A stretch of 64,000 bases of DNA, from assembly GCA_904387375.1 (NCBI GenBank), contig CAJFLE010000008.1, positions 124,001 to 188,000 of the forward strand, in the 5' to 3' direction. Shown here piece after piece: positions 38,291 to 47,162 of this stretch. The notes below the pieces were generated by a model, which did no database searches, was not told where the DNA came from, and saw nothing but the letters and a program-made list of their open reading frames with translations. Each line of letters starts with the position of its first letter. The first letter of the stretch is position 1. Position numbers and translations under genes: made by a program. Source of the stretch: Candidatus Protoclostridium gallicola. GTDB taxonomy: Bacteria; Bacillota; Clostridia; Christensenellales; Pumilibacteraceae.

Positions 38291-39646
38291 TCACGGCTTC
38301 CAGGGCAGACCGCGGGTGCCGTCCCAGATCGGCACTTCGGCCGTGGTAAGTTTTATGCAGTCGATTACGGGCGCTATCGCCGCGTATGTCGAACCGGCTG
38401 AAGGCTGTTTGTTGTTCAGCGTAACGAGCTCTATCGTATTGTCGCCCTTTTCGAACGTCATGTTCGTGCCTATTGTCACGTCCACCCACTCGCCGGGCGT
38501 ACCGTCGGCCACGCATTCCAGCCTGACAGGACCGGCATAATCAACAAACGTGCCGTTGACTCTGACGCCGTACAGCTCTGAATCGATCTCAGTCACTTCG
38601 GGAATATCCGCCGACATGCGTACGACGAGCGTGACGTCCTCTGCTCTCTCGCTGAAATCGATATGAAAATCGAGCACTATGTCCTGCTTATACAGGAAGC
38701 CCACGTACTGCATGTTGCTTGCGTTGGGATCCGTAACTATCATATCCTTGCCCGCGGCGGTGCCGGAATAGCCCGGGCCGCTCTTTTGCGACAGATCTAT
38801 ATGCTCGGCCTCGAAAACGTAAGTATCCGTTCCCGTTTCCGACCTCGTCCATTTGGCATATATGGTCTTGTCCGAGTCGAGCGGTTTTGTAAAGTCGAAC
38901 GTTTCGGTGCATGCGGCGTCGGCATACCAGCCCTCGAAAACAAATTTGTCGCGCACGGGTACGGCGGGCGCACGAGGAGCCTCGCCGCTCTGCATCTTCA
39001 TATCGAGAGAATCGATGCCGTCGTAGTTGAAATCCAGCGTAAGCTCTACGCTGTCGCCCGCGATCCAGAGTGCATACAAAACTATACTCTCGTTTACGGG
39101 CGTATCGAAATCGTAAAGATACGTCATCGTTTCGTCCGTGTACCAGCCCTCGAAAGTATACTCGGTGCCGTCGCCGCGGGCGGGCCTCTCAGGCGTTTCG
39201 GGTTCGGATACCTTCGTTCCCTTGTTCACGGGTTCGATGACGTCCTCTGCGCCGTCGTAATTGTAATCAAATGTAACCGAAAGTCCTTCTATTTTCACCG
39301 TAATCTTGAAAGTGGTGCGCGCGCCGCCGTATCTGACGGTAATCGTTTTCTGTCCTGCCGTCGACATGTTTATATCCGCGGTGTTCACTTCCAGACGCGA
39401 ATCGGCAAGTTCGAGTACCTCGGAGCTGTTGTCATCGTAATACACGGTCACACGTCCTCCGTCGAGAGAAATTTCCTCTCCCGTATAGTATTCGGTTTTC
39501 GAAGGCATTGTTGTTACTTCCAGCTTTTCCGCGGTTTTTTCGTCGGCGGGCGGCGTTTTCTGCCCGCACGCGGCAAGCGCGAATATTAACATGCATGCAA
39601 TGAAAGATACAAGTATAAACGAAACGAAATATTTTTTCTTGCTCAT
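38291..39646 (-). CDS. Lipoprotein: bacterial Ig-like + InlB B-repeats + C-terminal CBM6/35-like domain
   Basis: LIFALAACGQKTPP lipobox; two EGWYtDe..DF.tPv...I.lYAkW repeats; DTYVFEAEHIDLSQKSGPGYSGTAAGKDM...CIKLTTAEV. Confidence 0.8.
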   Translation of the reverse strand: MSKKKYFVSFILVSFIACMLIFALAACGQKTPPADEKTAEKLEVTTMPSKTEYYTGEEISLDGGRVTVYYDDNSSEVLELADSRLEVNTADINMSTAGQKTITVRYGGARTTFKITVKIEGLSVTFDYNYDGAEDVIEPVNKGTKVSEPETPERPARGDGTEYTFEGWYTDETMTYLYDFDTPVNESIVLYALWIAGDSVELTLDFNYDGIDSLDMKMQSGEAPRAPAVPVRDKFVFEGWYADAACTETFDFTKPLDSDKTIYAKWTRSETGTDTYVFEAEHIDLSQKSGPGYSGTAAGKDMIVTDPNASNMQYVGFLYKQDIVLDFHIDFSERAEDVTLVVRMSADIPEVTEIDSELYGVRVNGTFVDYAGPVRLECVADGTPGEWVDVTIGTNMTFEKGDNTIELVTLNNKQPSAGSTYAAIAPVIDCIKLTTAEVPIWDGTRGLPWKP

Positions 39647-39666
39647 AGCTAACTCCTCTATATGAT

Positions 39667-39700
39667 CGCGGTACGGCTCAACGGTATGAGCCGTACCGCG
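39667..39700. repeat. Intercistronic 14-bp perfect inverted repeat between GH3-4 and the lipoprotein
   Basis: CGCGGTACGGCTCA-ACGGTA-TGAGCCGTACCGCG, no T run. Confidence 0.6.
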
Positions 39701-39716
39701 TCATCGTTTCCGTCGA

Positions 39717-42700
39717 TTATTCCACGACTATTTTAAGTTTCCAATGCACGGTAAGTCCTTCTATGGACGACAGATCGGAATAATATCCCGTATCCGCCGT
39801 ACCTTGCAGCATTTCGGCATTTTCCTCTTTAGTCAGTACGATAGCCTGGCCCCGCACGCGGTTGCCGAAGCCTCCGAGATTATACCCCTTGATGCGTATG
39901 CGCATCAGCAGTGTATACGTCCCTTTCTCCACCGCCGCGTTGTTTTTCAGCATAAGTCGGTTTCCTTCGAGCGTCAGACCGTCGGGAAGCTCCGAATCGG
40001 TGAAATAATCTTTCGGCACGGAAGGTTTTGCCCATACGAGCAGCGGATCGCCGTCGTAGCCTGACAGGTCGACCAGAGATATCTCGTAATCGGCCGCGTC
40101 GGGAACGTCTATTTCCACCGTCTTGCTTACGCCGCTTTCGAAGTGCGCTTCCACTTCGTCGCCGTCGATCCAGCCGTTATTGTTCGCGATACTGTTCGCA
40201 TGCACGTACAGCACGCGCTGCGCTGCGGTTCGAACGGCATAATACAGCGTGGGACTTGCCACCGTGTTGAATTCCGCCTGAGGAATGGTGCCCTGGGCGA
40301 GATCGGCGGCGGTATCGTCGGCGTCGGCATGCACCAGGGGCAGCTGAAGCTCGGGATCCCATATGCCGCGGTTGAGTCCGTTGTACTCTATGCCTTTGAG
40401 TCTCCACGTCGTATCGCTGGGATTGTAGCCGGTGTAGTCGTCGTCGCCGAGAATCTGATCGAGTCCGGCGCGGACCATCAGCGTAATGGGCATGTAAGAG
40501 CGAATGAAGTTATCGGTGGTGGTGAAGCCCTTGAATCCCCACTCGTGACGATACAGTTCGGTCAGCAGCGCATAGTTGCAGCCGGAGACTACGTCGCCGA
40601 TGCGGTTGTAAGAAGTCATGGTGCCGAGCGAGCCGGCCTTGACTGCCATCTCGAAGTTGGGGATGTACACTTCTCGTATCGTCTGCTCGTCCACCCAGGT
40701 GCATATGCCGCCTTCCACGTCGCGGTAGTATTCCTGGTCGTTGAGGAACATATGCTTGATGTGACTGACCAGCCCCTTGGACGCCATGCCCTTAACTACG
40801 GCGGCTGCGATCAGTCCGCCCTGCACGCCGTCCTGACTGTAATATTCGAAATTACGTCCGGAGAACGGGCTGCGATGAATGTTCGCAGACGTACCGAAGA
40901 ACAGAGGGGTGGATGCGAAGATACCCTGGTTGCCGAACGCCCTGCCCTGTTCATATGCGAGGTCGACGTTGTAGGTCGCCGCGACGATGACCGCCGTGGG
41001 CCAGCACGTTCCCCATATAGGCTGCTGATTGGCTCCGCTTCCGCGGGCGCCGAGACGCATCTGTCCGGATCCGTCGCGTGCCACAGCGCGCGGCTTGCCT
41101 ATGGAAGGCATTTCGGGGCTGCCGAACATATTCGCGCCTTTTGTGACGAGATTGCACAGTTCGGTCCACGTAAGCTGGTTCATAAAGGTTTCCCACAATT
41201 TGGAGCCTGCATCGGTAGGCTGCGTCACGACGCCGTTTTCGTCGATACGCGCCTCCGTATATTCGATGCCAGCCATGTCGCGGAGCTTTATGTCCTGCGG
41301 CTCGTACTCCTCCATATGGTAGTAATATCTCTTGAGCATCGTGTTTTCGCCGTTGGTGACGGGAACTTCGCGCACGCCTTCGGAACCTTCGGGGCCGTAC
41401 TGGTCGTGCTGACTCCATGTTTCGGGCACGCTTTCGACATACCAGGGGTCTGACTCCTCATCCTGATAATTGTCGTACGAGATCTGTCCGTTCAGATAGT
41501 CGTGGTATTCCCCGGTAATGGTACGATCCGCCTTGGACACCGGTTCGGGAAGTTCCAGACCGTCGGCACGGGAAATCATGTGTTCTTCAAGAGAGTCGTT
41601 TACGGTCGAGAATTCGCCGGTAAAGACCGGTTTGACCTCTGCGCCCGTCGTGGGGTCTGTGGTACATCTGACGCCGTCTTCACCCACGGTACGCGTGACC
41701 GTAAGCGAACGGTCGTGCGAATTGCGCGAAGCGTATATTTTATACTCGCCCTGTTCGAGTTCGTAGCCCTCAAAGCCGTTGCCGTTGATGTCGTCGGCAT
41801 CGAACGACGCGAGATCGCGCGCGATAATCGTAAGTTTGAGCGTCTGGCTCTCGCCCGGCTGCAGAAGATCGGTCTTTGCGTAGGTTTCGAGGTTCTTCGA
41901 CGCTTTTTCGATACCGCCCTTCTTATAAGGAGGCTCCGAATAAATCTGCACTACATCCTTGCCCGCGCGCTCGCCGACATTCGTGACCTTGACGCGCAGC
42001 GTGATTTCCTGCTCGGGATCGGTCAGCTGCCCCTTGGGCGGCGTCTGCACCAGTTCCCATCTGAAATCGGTATAGGACAGACCGTAGCCGAACGGATAAG
42101 TAACCGTTTCGTCATACCATGCGTCGCCGTCATTGCCGTCGGTCGTATCGGCCGCATTCATATCGTCGCGCTTGGTTTCGGCATATCTGTAACCCATGTA
42201 AATGCCCTCGCGGTATTCGAGCGTGTGATGTTTCGTGCGCGTTCCGTCCGCGAGATAATACGACATATCGAGATCTTCGTCTCCGAGATGAGCATTGTTA
42301 CCGACGTTATACCACGTGGGATCCTTTGTGAAGTCTGACCACCAGAGATCCACCGTGCGGCCGGACGGGTTCACATCACCGGTCAGTATGGAGCCGACCG
42401 CTTTGAATCCGCTCGCGCCCGGGCCGCCTATCCACAGAATGGCGTCGATATCCGGGTCGTTCTGCAGCTCGTCGATCTGCATGATGTTCGACGAGTTGAT
42501 AAGTACGATAACCTTATCGAAGTTGGCTTTCGCTTCCGCGACCATCGCCTTCTCGTTCTTATCGAGCATGAGAATGTGTTCTTTCGTCGGATCGTCGTAT
42601 CCCTCGTTGTACGTCATTTCACCGGTAGAGTCGTTCATCGTGCCGTAGATTTTGAGGTCCGAGCCTTCGGATCCGCCGCGGGCGAACACGAGCAGCGCCG

Positions 42701-43325
42701 CGTCGCCGTACTCGTCATACGAATTGCGCTGAGTCTCGGTAATAGCCGAAGCGTCTATCTCACGTCCTCCGACGCCGTAATCCGTAGTGCTCAAAAAATC
42801 CCACATTGTCGGATTGACTTCCAGTCCCGCCTGCTCGAAGCCGGGTTTCAGATTGGTTGCGGGAATACCCCAGCTGCCGGGAAATCCCACGCCGGCGCCC
42901 GAACCGGTATAGACGCAGTCATACGCGCGTTTGCTGAGCGGAGTGATTTTCGAGCCTTTCGCAAGAGGCAGCGCCGGCTCGCCGTCCGTTTCGCTGTTTT
43001 TCAGCATGACGATTCCTTCTTCGGCTATACGCAGCGAAATCTGCTCGTCATGTTCCATCTGGGAGTACATATCCTCGTAATCGGTAAAAAATTTGCCTGC
43101 ACTGCCGGATACCGTGCCTCCCGTTCCAGGTTCTCCCTGTTCCCCCTGTTCGCCCTGAGGTCCTTGCGGGCCGGTCGGTCCCTGAGGTCCTGCGGGCCCT
43201 TGCGGACCGGCGGGTCCCATCGGGCCTTCCGTTCCGCCGCATCCCACGGCGGTCAGTGTGAGAATTACGCAAAGCAAAACCGTCATGAGAATTCCGAACA
43301 AACTTTTCGTTTTTCGTGATTTCAT
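39717..43325 (-). CDS. Lipoprotein GH3-type glycoside hydrolase with N-terminal collagen-like GXY tract (GH3-4)
   Basis: LLCVILTLTAVGCGGTEGPMGPAGPQGPAGPQGPTGPQGPQGEQGEQGEPG; AEEGIVMLKNSETDGEPALPL; TSANIHRSPFSGRNFEYYSQDG; KHMFLNDQEYYR. Confidence 0.93.
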   Translation of the reverse strand: MKSRKTKSLFGILMTVLLCVILTLTAVGCGGTEGPMGPAGPQGPAGPQGPTGPQGPQGEQGEQGEPGTGGTVSGSAGKFFTDYEDMYSQMEHDEQISLRIAEEGIVMLKNSETDGEPALPLAKGSKITPLSKRAYDCVYTGSGAGVGFPGSWGIPATNLKPGFEQAGLEVNPTMWDFLSTTDYGVGGREIDASAITETQRNSYDEYGDAALLVFARGGSEGSDLKIYGTMNDSTGEMTYNEGYDDPTKEHILMLDKNEKAMVAEAKANFDKVIVLINSSNIMQIDELQNDPDIDAILWIGGPGASGFKAVGSILTGDVNPSGRTVDLWWSDFTKDPTWYNVGNNAHLGDEDLDMSYYLADGTRTKHHTLEYREGIYMGYRYAETKRDDMNAADTTDGNDGDAWYDETVTYPFGYGLSYTDFRWELVQTPPKGQLTDPEQEITLRVKVTNVGERAGKDVVQIYSEPPYKKGGIEKASKNLETYAKTDLLQPGESQTLKLTIIARDLASFDADDINGNGFEGYELEQGEYKIYASRNSHDRSLTVTRTVGEDGVRCTTDPTTGAEVKPVFTGEFSTVNDSLEEHMISRADGLELPEPVSKADRTITGEYHDYLNGQISYDNYQDEESDPWYVESVPETWSQHDQYGPEGSEGVREVPVTNGENTMLKRYYYHMEEYEPQDIKLRDMAGIEYTEARIDENGVVTQPTDAGSKLWETFMNQLTWTELCNLVTKGANMFGSPEMPSIGKPRAVARDGSGQMRLGARGSGANQQPIWGTCWPTAVIVAATYNVDLAYEQGRAFGNQGIFASTPLFFGTSANIHRSPFSGRNFEYYSQDGVQGGLIAAAVVKGMASKGLVSHIKHMFLNDQEYYRDVEGGICTWVDEQTIREVYIPNFEMAVKAGSLGTMTSYNRIGDVVSGCNYALLTELYRHEWGFKGFTTTDNFIRSYMPITLMVRAGLDQILGDDDYTGYNPSDTTWRLKGIEYNGLNRGIWDPELQLPLVHADADDTAADLAQGTIPQAEFNTVASPTLYYAVRTAAQRVLYVHANSIANNNGWIDGDEVEAHFESGVSKTVEIDVPDAADYEISLVDLSGYDGDPLLVWAKPSVPKDYFTDSELPDGLTLEGNRLMLKNNAAVEKGTYTLLMRIRIKGYNLGGFGNRVRGQAIVLTKEENAEMLQGTADTGYYSDLSSIEGLTVHWKLKIVVE

Positions 43326-43370
43326 TCTTATTCCTCCTTTCGAATTTTACGGATTTCTCCGTACGAACGA

Positions 43371-43438
43371 AGTGTAACACATCGCGGCGGCGTTTGCTCG
43401 GAAATGTGGCGAACTGCCGGAATAAAAGGGCGAACGGC
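43371..43438 (-). promoter_or_regulatory. Candidate LytTR-type promoter of GH3-4
   Basis: GGCGAACTGCC (43408-43418) and GGCGAACGGC (43429-43438), 21-bp period; 31 bp to minus-strand TGtTACACT (43371-43376). Confidence 0.55.
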
Positions 43439-43512
43439 AGCATAAGAAAAAACCGCACGATATACGTGCGGCTATGAAATGTGTGATTATGCAAAAAACA
43501 GGTCGGTTTTAA

Positions 43513-44037
43513 TCAGTCATCCACTGCAACATAATTATACCGCGGCTCGGCGACGAGCACCATGTCGACGTCCTGCAGGGCTTTAATCGCCTCGACGACT
43601 TTGTCCTTGCCCGGAACTTTCAGTTTCACTTCGAGCATCACGCGGTACGTGGGGCCGACCGATTCGCCCGGTTTTACGGCAAACAACTCGGCAACGTTAT
43701 CCGTATCGAGATTGTCCACACGCCACAGCTCCAAGATCACCTGATGATAACTGTAGACGCTGCCCGGAACGCACGTTCCGCTGTGCTTGCCGTCGAGTAT
43801 GATTACGACCGTGTCGTCCTCGAAATCCTCGTCAGGCGACGGAATGCGCGCGCTTTCGCGCGTCCGGCGGTCATACTCTTCGCTTTCTTCGTAATTGGCT
43901 TTATCGCCCGGATTCGGGAAATAATTTCCGTAAATCTCGTCGCTTCCGTCATCCGCGCCCGCGCATGCGGAAAAACACATCGCCGCCAGCAGCGAAAGCG
44001 CCGTGACAAGAACGAGAATTCTGGCAATCTTCTTCAT
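43513..44037 (-). CDS. Small lipoprotein, C-terminal segment weakly resembling protease-inhibitor/propeptide I9-like fold
   Basis: LAAMCFSACAG lipobox; VVEAIKALQDVDMVLVAEPRYNYVA. Confidence 0.6.
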   Translation of the reverse strand: MKKIARILVLVTALSLLAAMCFSACAGADDGSDEIYGNYFPNPGDKANYEESEEYDRRTRESARIPSPDEDFEDDTVVIILDGKHSGTCVPGSVYSYHQVILELWRVDNLDTDNVAELFAVKPGESVGPTYRVMLEVKLKVPGKDKVVEAIKALQDVDMVLVAEPRYNYVAVDD

Positions 44038-44093
44038 TCCGTTTCTCCTTTATATCAGTATAACACCGAAACGGATATTTGTCAATACCGGAT

Positions 44094-44933
44094 TTATTTC
44101 CCCGTCAGGACAATGCGGGCGCGGGCGGCGGGATCGTTGCGGATGATTTCGCCGACGTCCGGCACACGGATAACGCCTGCGCGCGGGTTCTTGATGCTGA
44201 TCACGGGCGTGGTCACGGTCGCGTCGACCTCGGATTTTTCGAAACACAGATCGGAGTCGGTGAGTTCGCAGTTTATGAGTTTCAGATTGCGGCAGTAGCA
44301 GAACGGCTGCGTGCCGGAGATGCGGCAGTTTTCGAGCGTCAGACCGTCCGAGTACCAGGCGAGATATTCCCCGCGCACGTCGCAGTTGCGGACGGTCACG
44401 TTGCGGCAGTGCCAGAACGCGTCCTTGGTGTCGAACGAGCAGTTTTCGAAAACGGCGTTCTTTATATACTGAAAAGAATACTTGCCGCGGAAGCGCAGGC
44501 CGCGCATATCGAGATTCTCGGCGCGCAGGAAAAAGTACTCGCTCTCCGCCGAGCAGTCGCGCAGTACGGCGCCGTCCGTCGACCAGCCGAACTCGGGCGA
44601 TATTATGTCGCACCTTTCCAGCCGGACGTTACGGCACTCGCGCAGCGCCTTTATGCCGTGCATTTTCGTGTCCTCTATCGTGATGTCTTCCGAATACCAC
44701 AGCGCGGCGCGGCAGTTTTCCGTCATGTCCGAGCGGCGCACGGCGACGTTGCGGTCGTGCCAGAACGGGTAGCGCAGATTGAAAAAGCAGTCCTCGGCAA
44801 CAATGTCCGCGCTCTCCTTGAACGCGCTTTCGCCGTCGGCAGGGCCGTCGAACCTGCACCGCCGTACCGTCACGCCGCGGCTGCCGTACAGCGCCCGCTC
44901 GGCGTCAAAAGTTTTGTCTTCGATTATTTCCAT
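44094..44933 (-). CDS. DUF3737-like right-handed beta-helix protein
   Basis: Short repeats such as VTVRNCDVRGEYLAWYSDGLTLENCRISGTQPFCYCRNLKLINCEL; start at MEIIEDKTFDAE. Confidence 0.75.
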   Translation of the reverse strand: MEIIEDKTFDAERALYGSRGVTVRRCRFDGPADGESAFKESADIVAEDCFFNLRYPFWHDRNVAVRRSDMTENCRAALWYSEDITIEDTKMHGIKALRECRNVRLERCDIISPEFGWSTDGAVLRDCSAESEYFFLRAENLDMRGLRFRGKYSFQYIKNAVFENCSFDTKDAFWHCRNVTVRNCDVRGEYLAWYSDGLTLENCRISGTQPFCYCRNLKLINCELTDSDLCFEKSEVDATVTTPVISIKNPRAGVIRVPDVGEIIRNDPAARARIVLTGK

Positions 44934-44935
44934 AG

Positions 44936-45181
44936 TCAGTATTTTCCGTCGCACCCGTCCGGGCAGCGCCCGCCGCGGATGCGGTAAATGAGATAGTCCA
45001 GACAGCGCAGTTTATCCCGCGCGCAGTGCAGCTCTCCGAGCAGTCCCTTCCTGTATTCTTCGAGCAGTCGGAGCTGCGCGGCGGTGTCGCCCGCCTCGCC
45101 CAGCGCCCCGAAGCGGGACACCAGCTCCTCACCGCACCCCGCGTCGCACAGATTGCATATTACAGTTTCGTCCGCTTTCAT
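44936..45181 (-). CDS. Small Cys-rich hypothetical protein upstream of the DUF3737-like gene
   Basis: 81 aa; MKADETVICNLCDAGCGEELVSRFGALGEAGDTAAQLRLLEEYRKGLL. Confidence 0.6.
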   Translation of the reverse strand: MKADETVICNLCDAGCGEELVSRFGALGEAGDTAAQLRLLEEYRKGLLGELHCARDKLRCLDYLIYRIRGGRCPDGCDGKY

Positions 45182-45305
45182 ATCCGGCCTCCGTTACCGT
45201 TATTATATAGCCGCGCCGCGGTTATGTCAAATACCTATATAGAATATCTACGCATAGTTGACGGCTATATGTGTTTCGTGATATAATATATGCGGAGGAA
45301 AGAAC

Positions 45306-46202
45306 ATGGAGCTGAGAGAACTGAGATACTTCCTTGCCGTCGCGCAGGAGCAGAGCATCACCAAAGCCGCGGAATACCTGTACATAGCGCAGCCCAGCCT
45401 GTCCAAGCAGATGCAGAACCTGGAAAAGGAAATAGGCCGCCCGCTGTTCGTGCGGGGCAGCCGTAAAATAACGCTGACGGAAACGGGCATGCTGCTGAAA
45501 AAGCGCGCCGAGGAAATGATGGATCTGTACGAAAAAACGGAAGCGGAGATCTCCGCGCCGGAAGGCGACATCTGCGGCGACGTACATATAGGCAGCGGAG
45601 AAAGCTATGCCGTGCGCACCGTCGCCAAAGCGGCGAAAGAGGTCATGCTCGAGCACCCGCGCATCAAGTTCGATTTTTTCAGCGGCGACGCCAACGACGT
45701 CACCGAAAAGCTGGACAAAGGACTCCTGGATTTCGGCATACTCGTGGACTACGCCGATCTGTCAGAATATAATTCCATGCGGCTGCCGCTCGCGGACAGC
45801 TGGGGCGTGCTCATGAGAAAGGACAGCCCGCTTGCGGAAAAGGACACCGTCGCGCCCGAGGACTTAAGCGGGCAGCCGCTGATATGCTCGCAGCAGTCCA
45901 TGGAAAAGCACGGCGTGATCAAGCAGTGGTTCGGAGAGATTTCCGACCTGAACGTCAGGGCGAAAGTCAATCTCGTATACAACGCGTCGGTGCTCGTACG
46001 CGAAGACGTGGGCTATGCGGTCACGCTGGCGCGGCTCGTCAACACCACGGGCGACAGCGACCTTTGCTTCCGCCCCATCTCGCCCGCCATCGAAACGCAT
46101 CTCGACATCGTATGGAAAAAATACGCGGTGTTTTCCAAGCCGTCCGAATGTTTCTTGAACAAACTGCGCGAAATTCTGCGCTCCGAAGCTCCCGCGTCGT
46201 AA
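45306..46202 (+). CDS. LysR-family transcriptional regulator
   Basis: MELRELRYFLAVAQEQSITKAAEYLYIAQPSLSKQMQNLEKEIGRPLFVRGSRKITLTETG. Confidence 0.95.
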   Translation: MELRELRYFLAVAQEQSITKAAEYLYIAQPSLSKQMQNLEKEIGRPLFVRGSRKITLTETGMLLKKRAEEMMDLYEKTEAEISAPEGDICGDVHIGSGESYAVRTVAKAAKEVMLEHPRIKFDFFSGDANDVTEKLDKGLLDFGILVDYADLSEYNSMRLPLADSWGVLMRKDSPLAEKDTVAPEDLSGQPLICSQQSMEKHGVIKQWFGEISDLNVRAKVNLVYNASVLVREDVGYAVTLARLVNTTGDSDLCFRPISPAIETHLDIVWKKYAVFSKPSECFLNKLREILRSEAPAS

Positions 46203-46306
46203 GATATTGACATTTTTACCGATTACGGTATATAATAAACGTACGGTCTGACGCACGCGGTATAAAATCCGCGATTGCGGAAAATATCCTTTCGGAGGTT
46301 ATTATC

Positions 46307-47119
46307 ATGAAAAAGTATCTGTCCAAAATAACCGCGATAATAAGCGGCATATTCGGGCTCACGTTCATAATCCTGCTCATCTGCACGGCGTTCGGCGGAC
46401 TGAGCGCGGAGGATTTCGACAACGGGCTCGTCAAGGCGCTGCTGTTCGTGTTCGGCGGCTGCTATCTGCTCGTGACCGCGGCGGCGATCGCGCTGCAGTT
46501 CGGCGACCGCGTCACGGTGCGCGAGGTGCAGGTCGCCCAGGGCGACGGAGGCAACATCAAGGTCACGCCCGCCGTGGTGCGCTCGCTCATCAAAAAGAAC
46601 ATAAGCGTGCTCGACGGCATAAAGTTCCGCCGTCTGCACCTCTTCCTCACCGAGTTCGGAGTGCAGATCACCGTCGTGGTCGCATACTCCGACGGCCGGC
46701 GCGTGGAAGAGACGGGCGCTTTCCTGCAAAAGCTCATCACCGACGTATGCGAGCGCGAGCTTGACCTGTCCTTCCATAAGATAAACATCAGGGTCGTCGG
46801 CTTCAAGTCGGTGTATATCCCCGACGTCGCTGCGCTCGAAGCGGAAACGCAGTCCGCTCTCGGCAAGCAGCCCGTCATACGCGACGACAACGTCGATCCC
46901 GTGTACGTGAACGCGGACGCAGAAGCGCAGGCGGAAGAGCCGGCACAGACCGCGGAGCCCGATAATCCCGCGGCGGAAGCGGAAAACGCCGCGCCGATCG
47001 CTGCGGACGAGGACGCCCCTTCGGCCGAGACGCATGAGCCGGAAGAAGAGACGGCCGAAAAAGAGGAAATCGCAGCCGCCGAAAGCAAAGGCGACGATAC
47101 CGACGGCGAAAACGCCTGA
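46307..47119 (+). CDS. AmaP-like / alkaline-shock-type membrane protein with acidic C-terminal tail
   Basis: Two TMs then IKVTPAVVRSLIKKNISVLDGIKFRRLHLFLTEFGVQITVVVAYSDG; Ala/Glu-rich tail. Confidence 0.6.
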   Translation: MKKYLSKITAIISGIFGLTFIILLICTAFGGLSAEDFDNGLVKALLFVFGGCYLLVTAAAIALQFGDRVTVREVQVAQGDGGNIKVTPAVVRSLIKKNISVLDGIKFRRLHLFLTEFGVQITVVVAYSDGRRVEETGAFLQKLITDVCERELDLSFHKINIRVVGFKSVYIPDVAALEAETQSALGKQPVIRDDNVDPVYVNADAEAQAEEPAQTAEPDNPAAEAENAAPIAADEDAPSAETHEPEEETAEKEEIAAAESKGDDTDGENA

Positions 47120-47162
47120 ACATAAGTCATGCGAAAAATCCGGAGCAGTGCTCCGGATTTTT

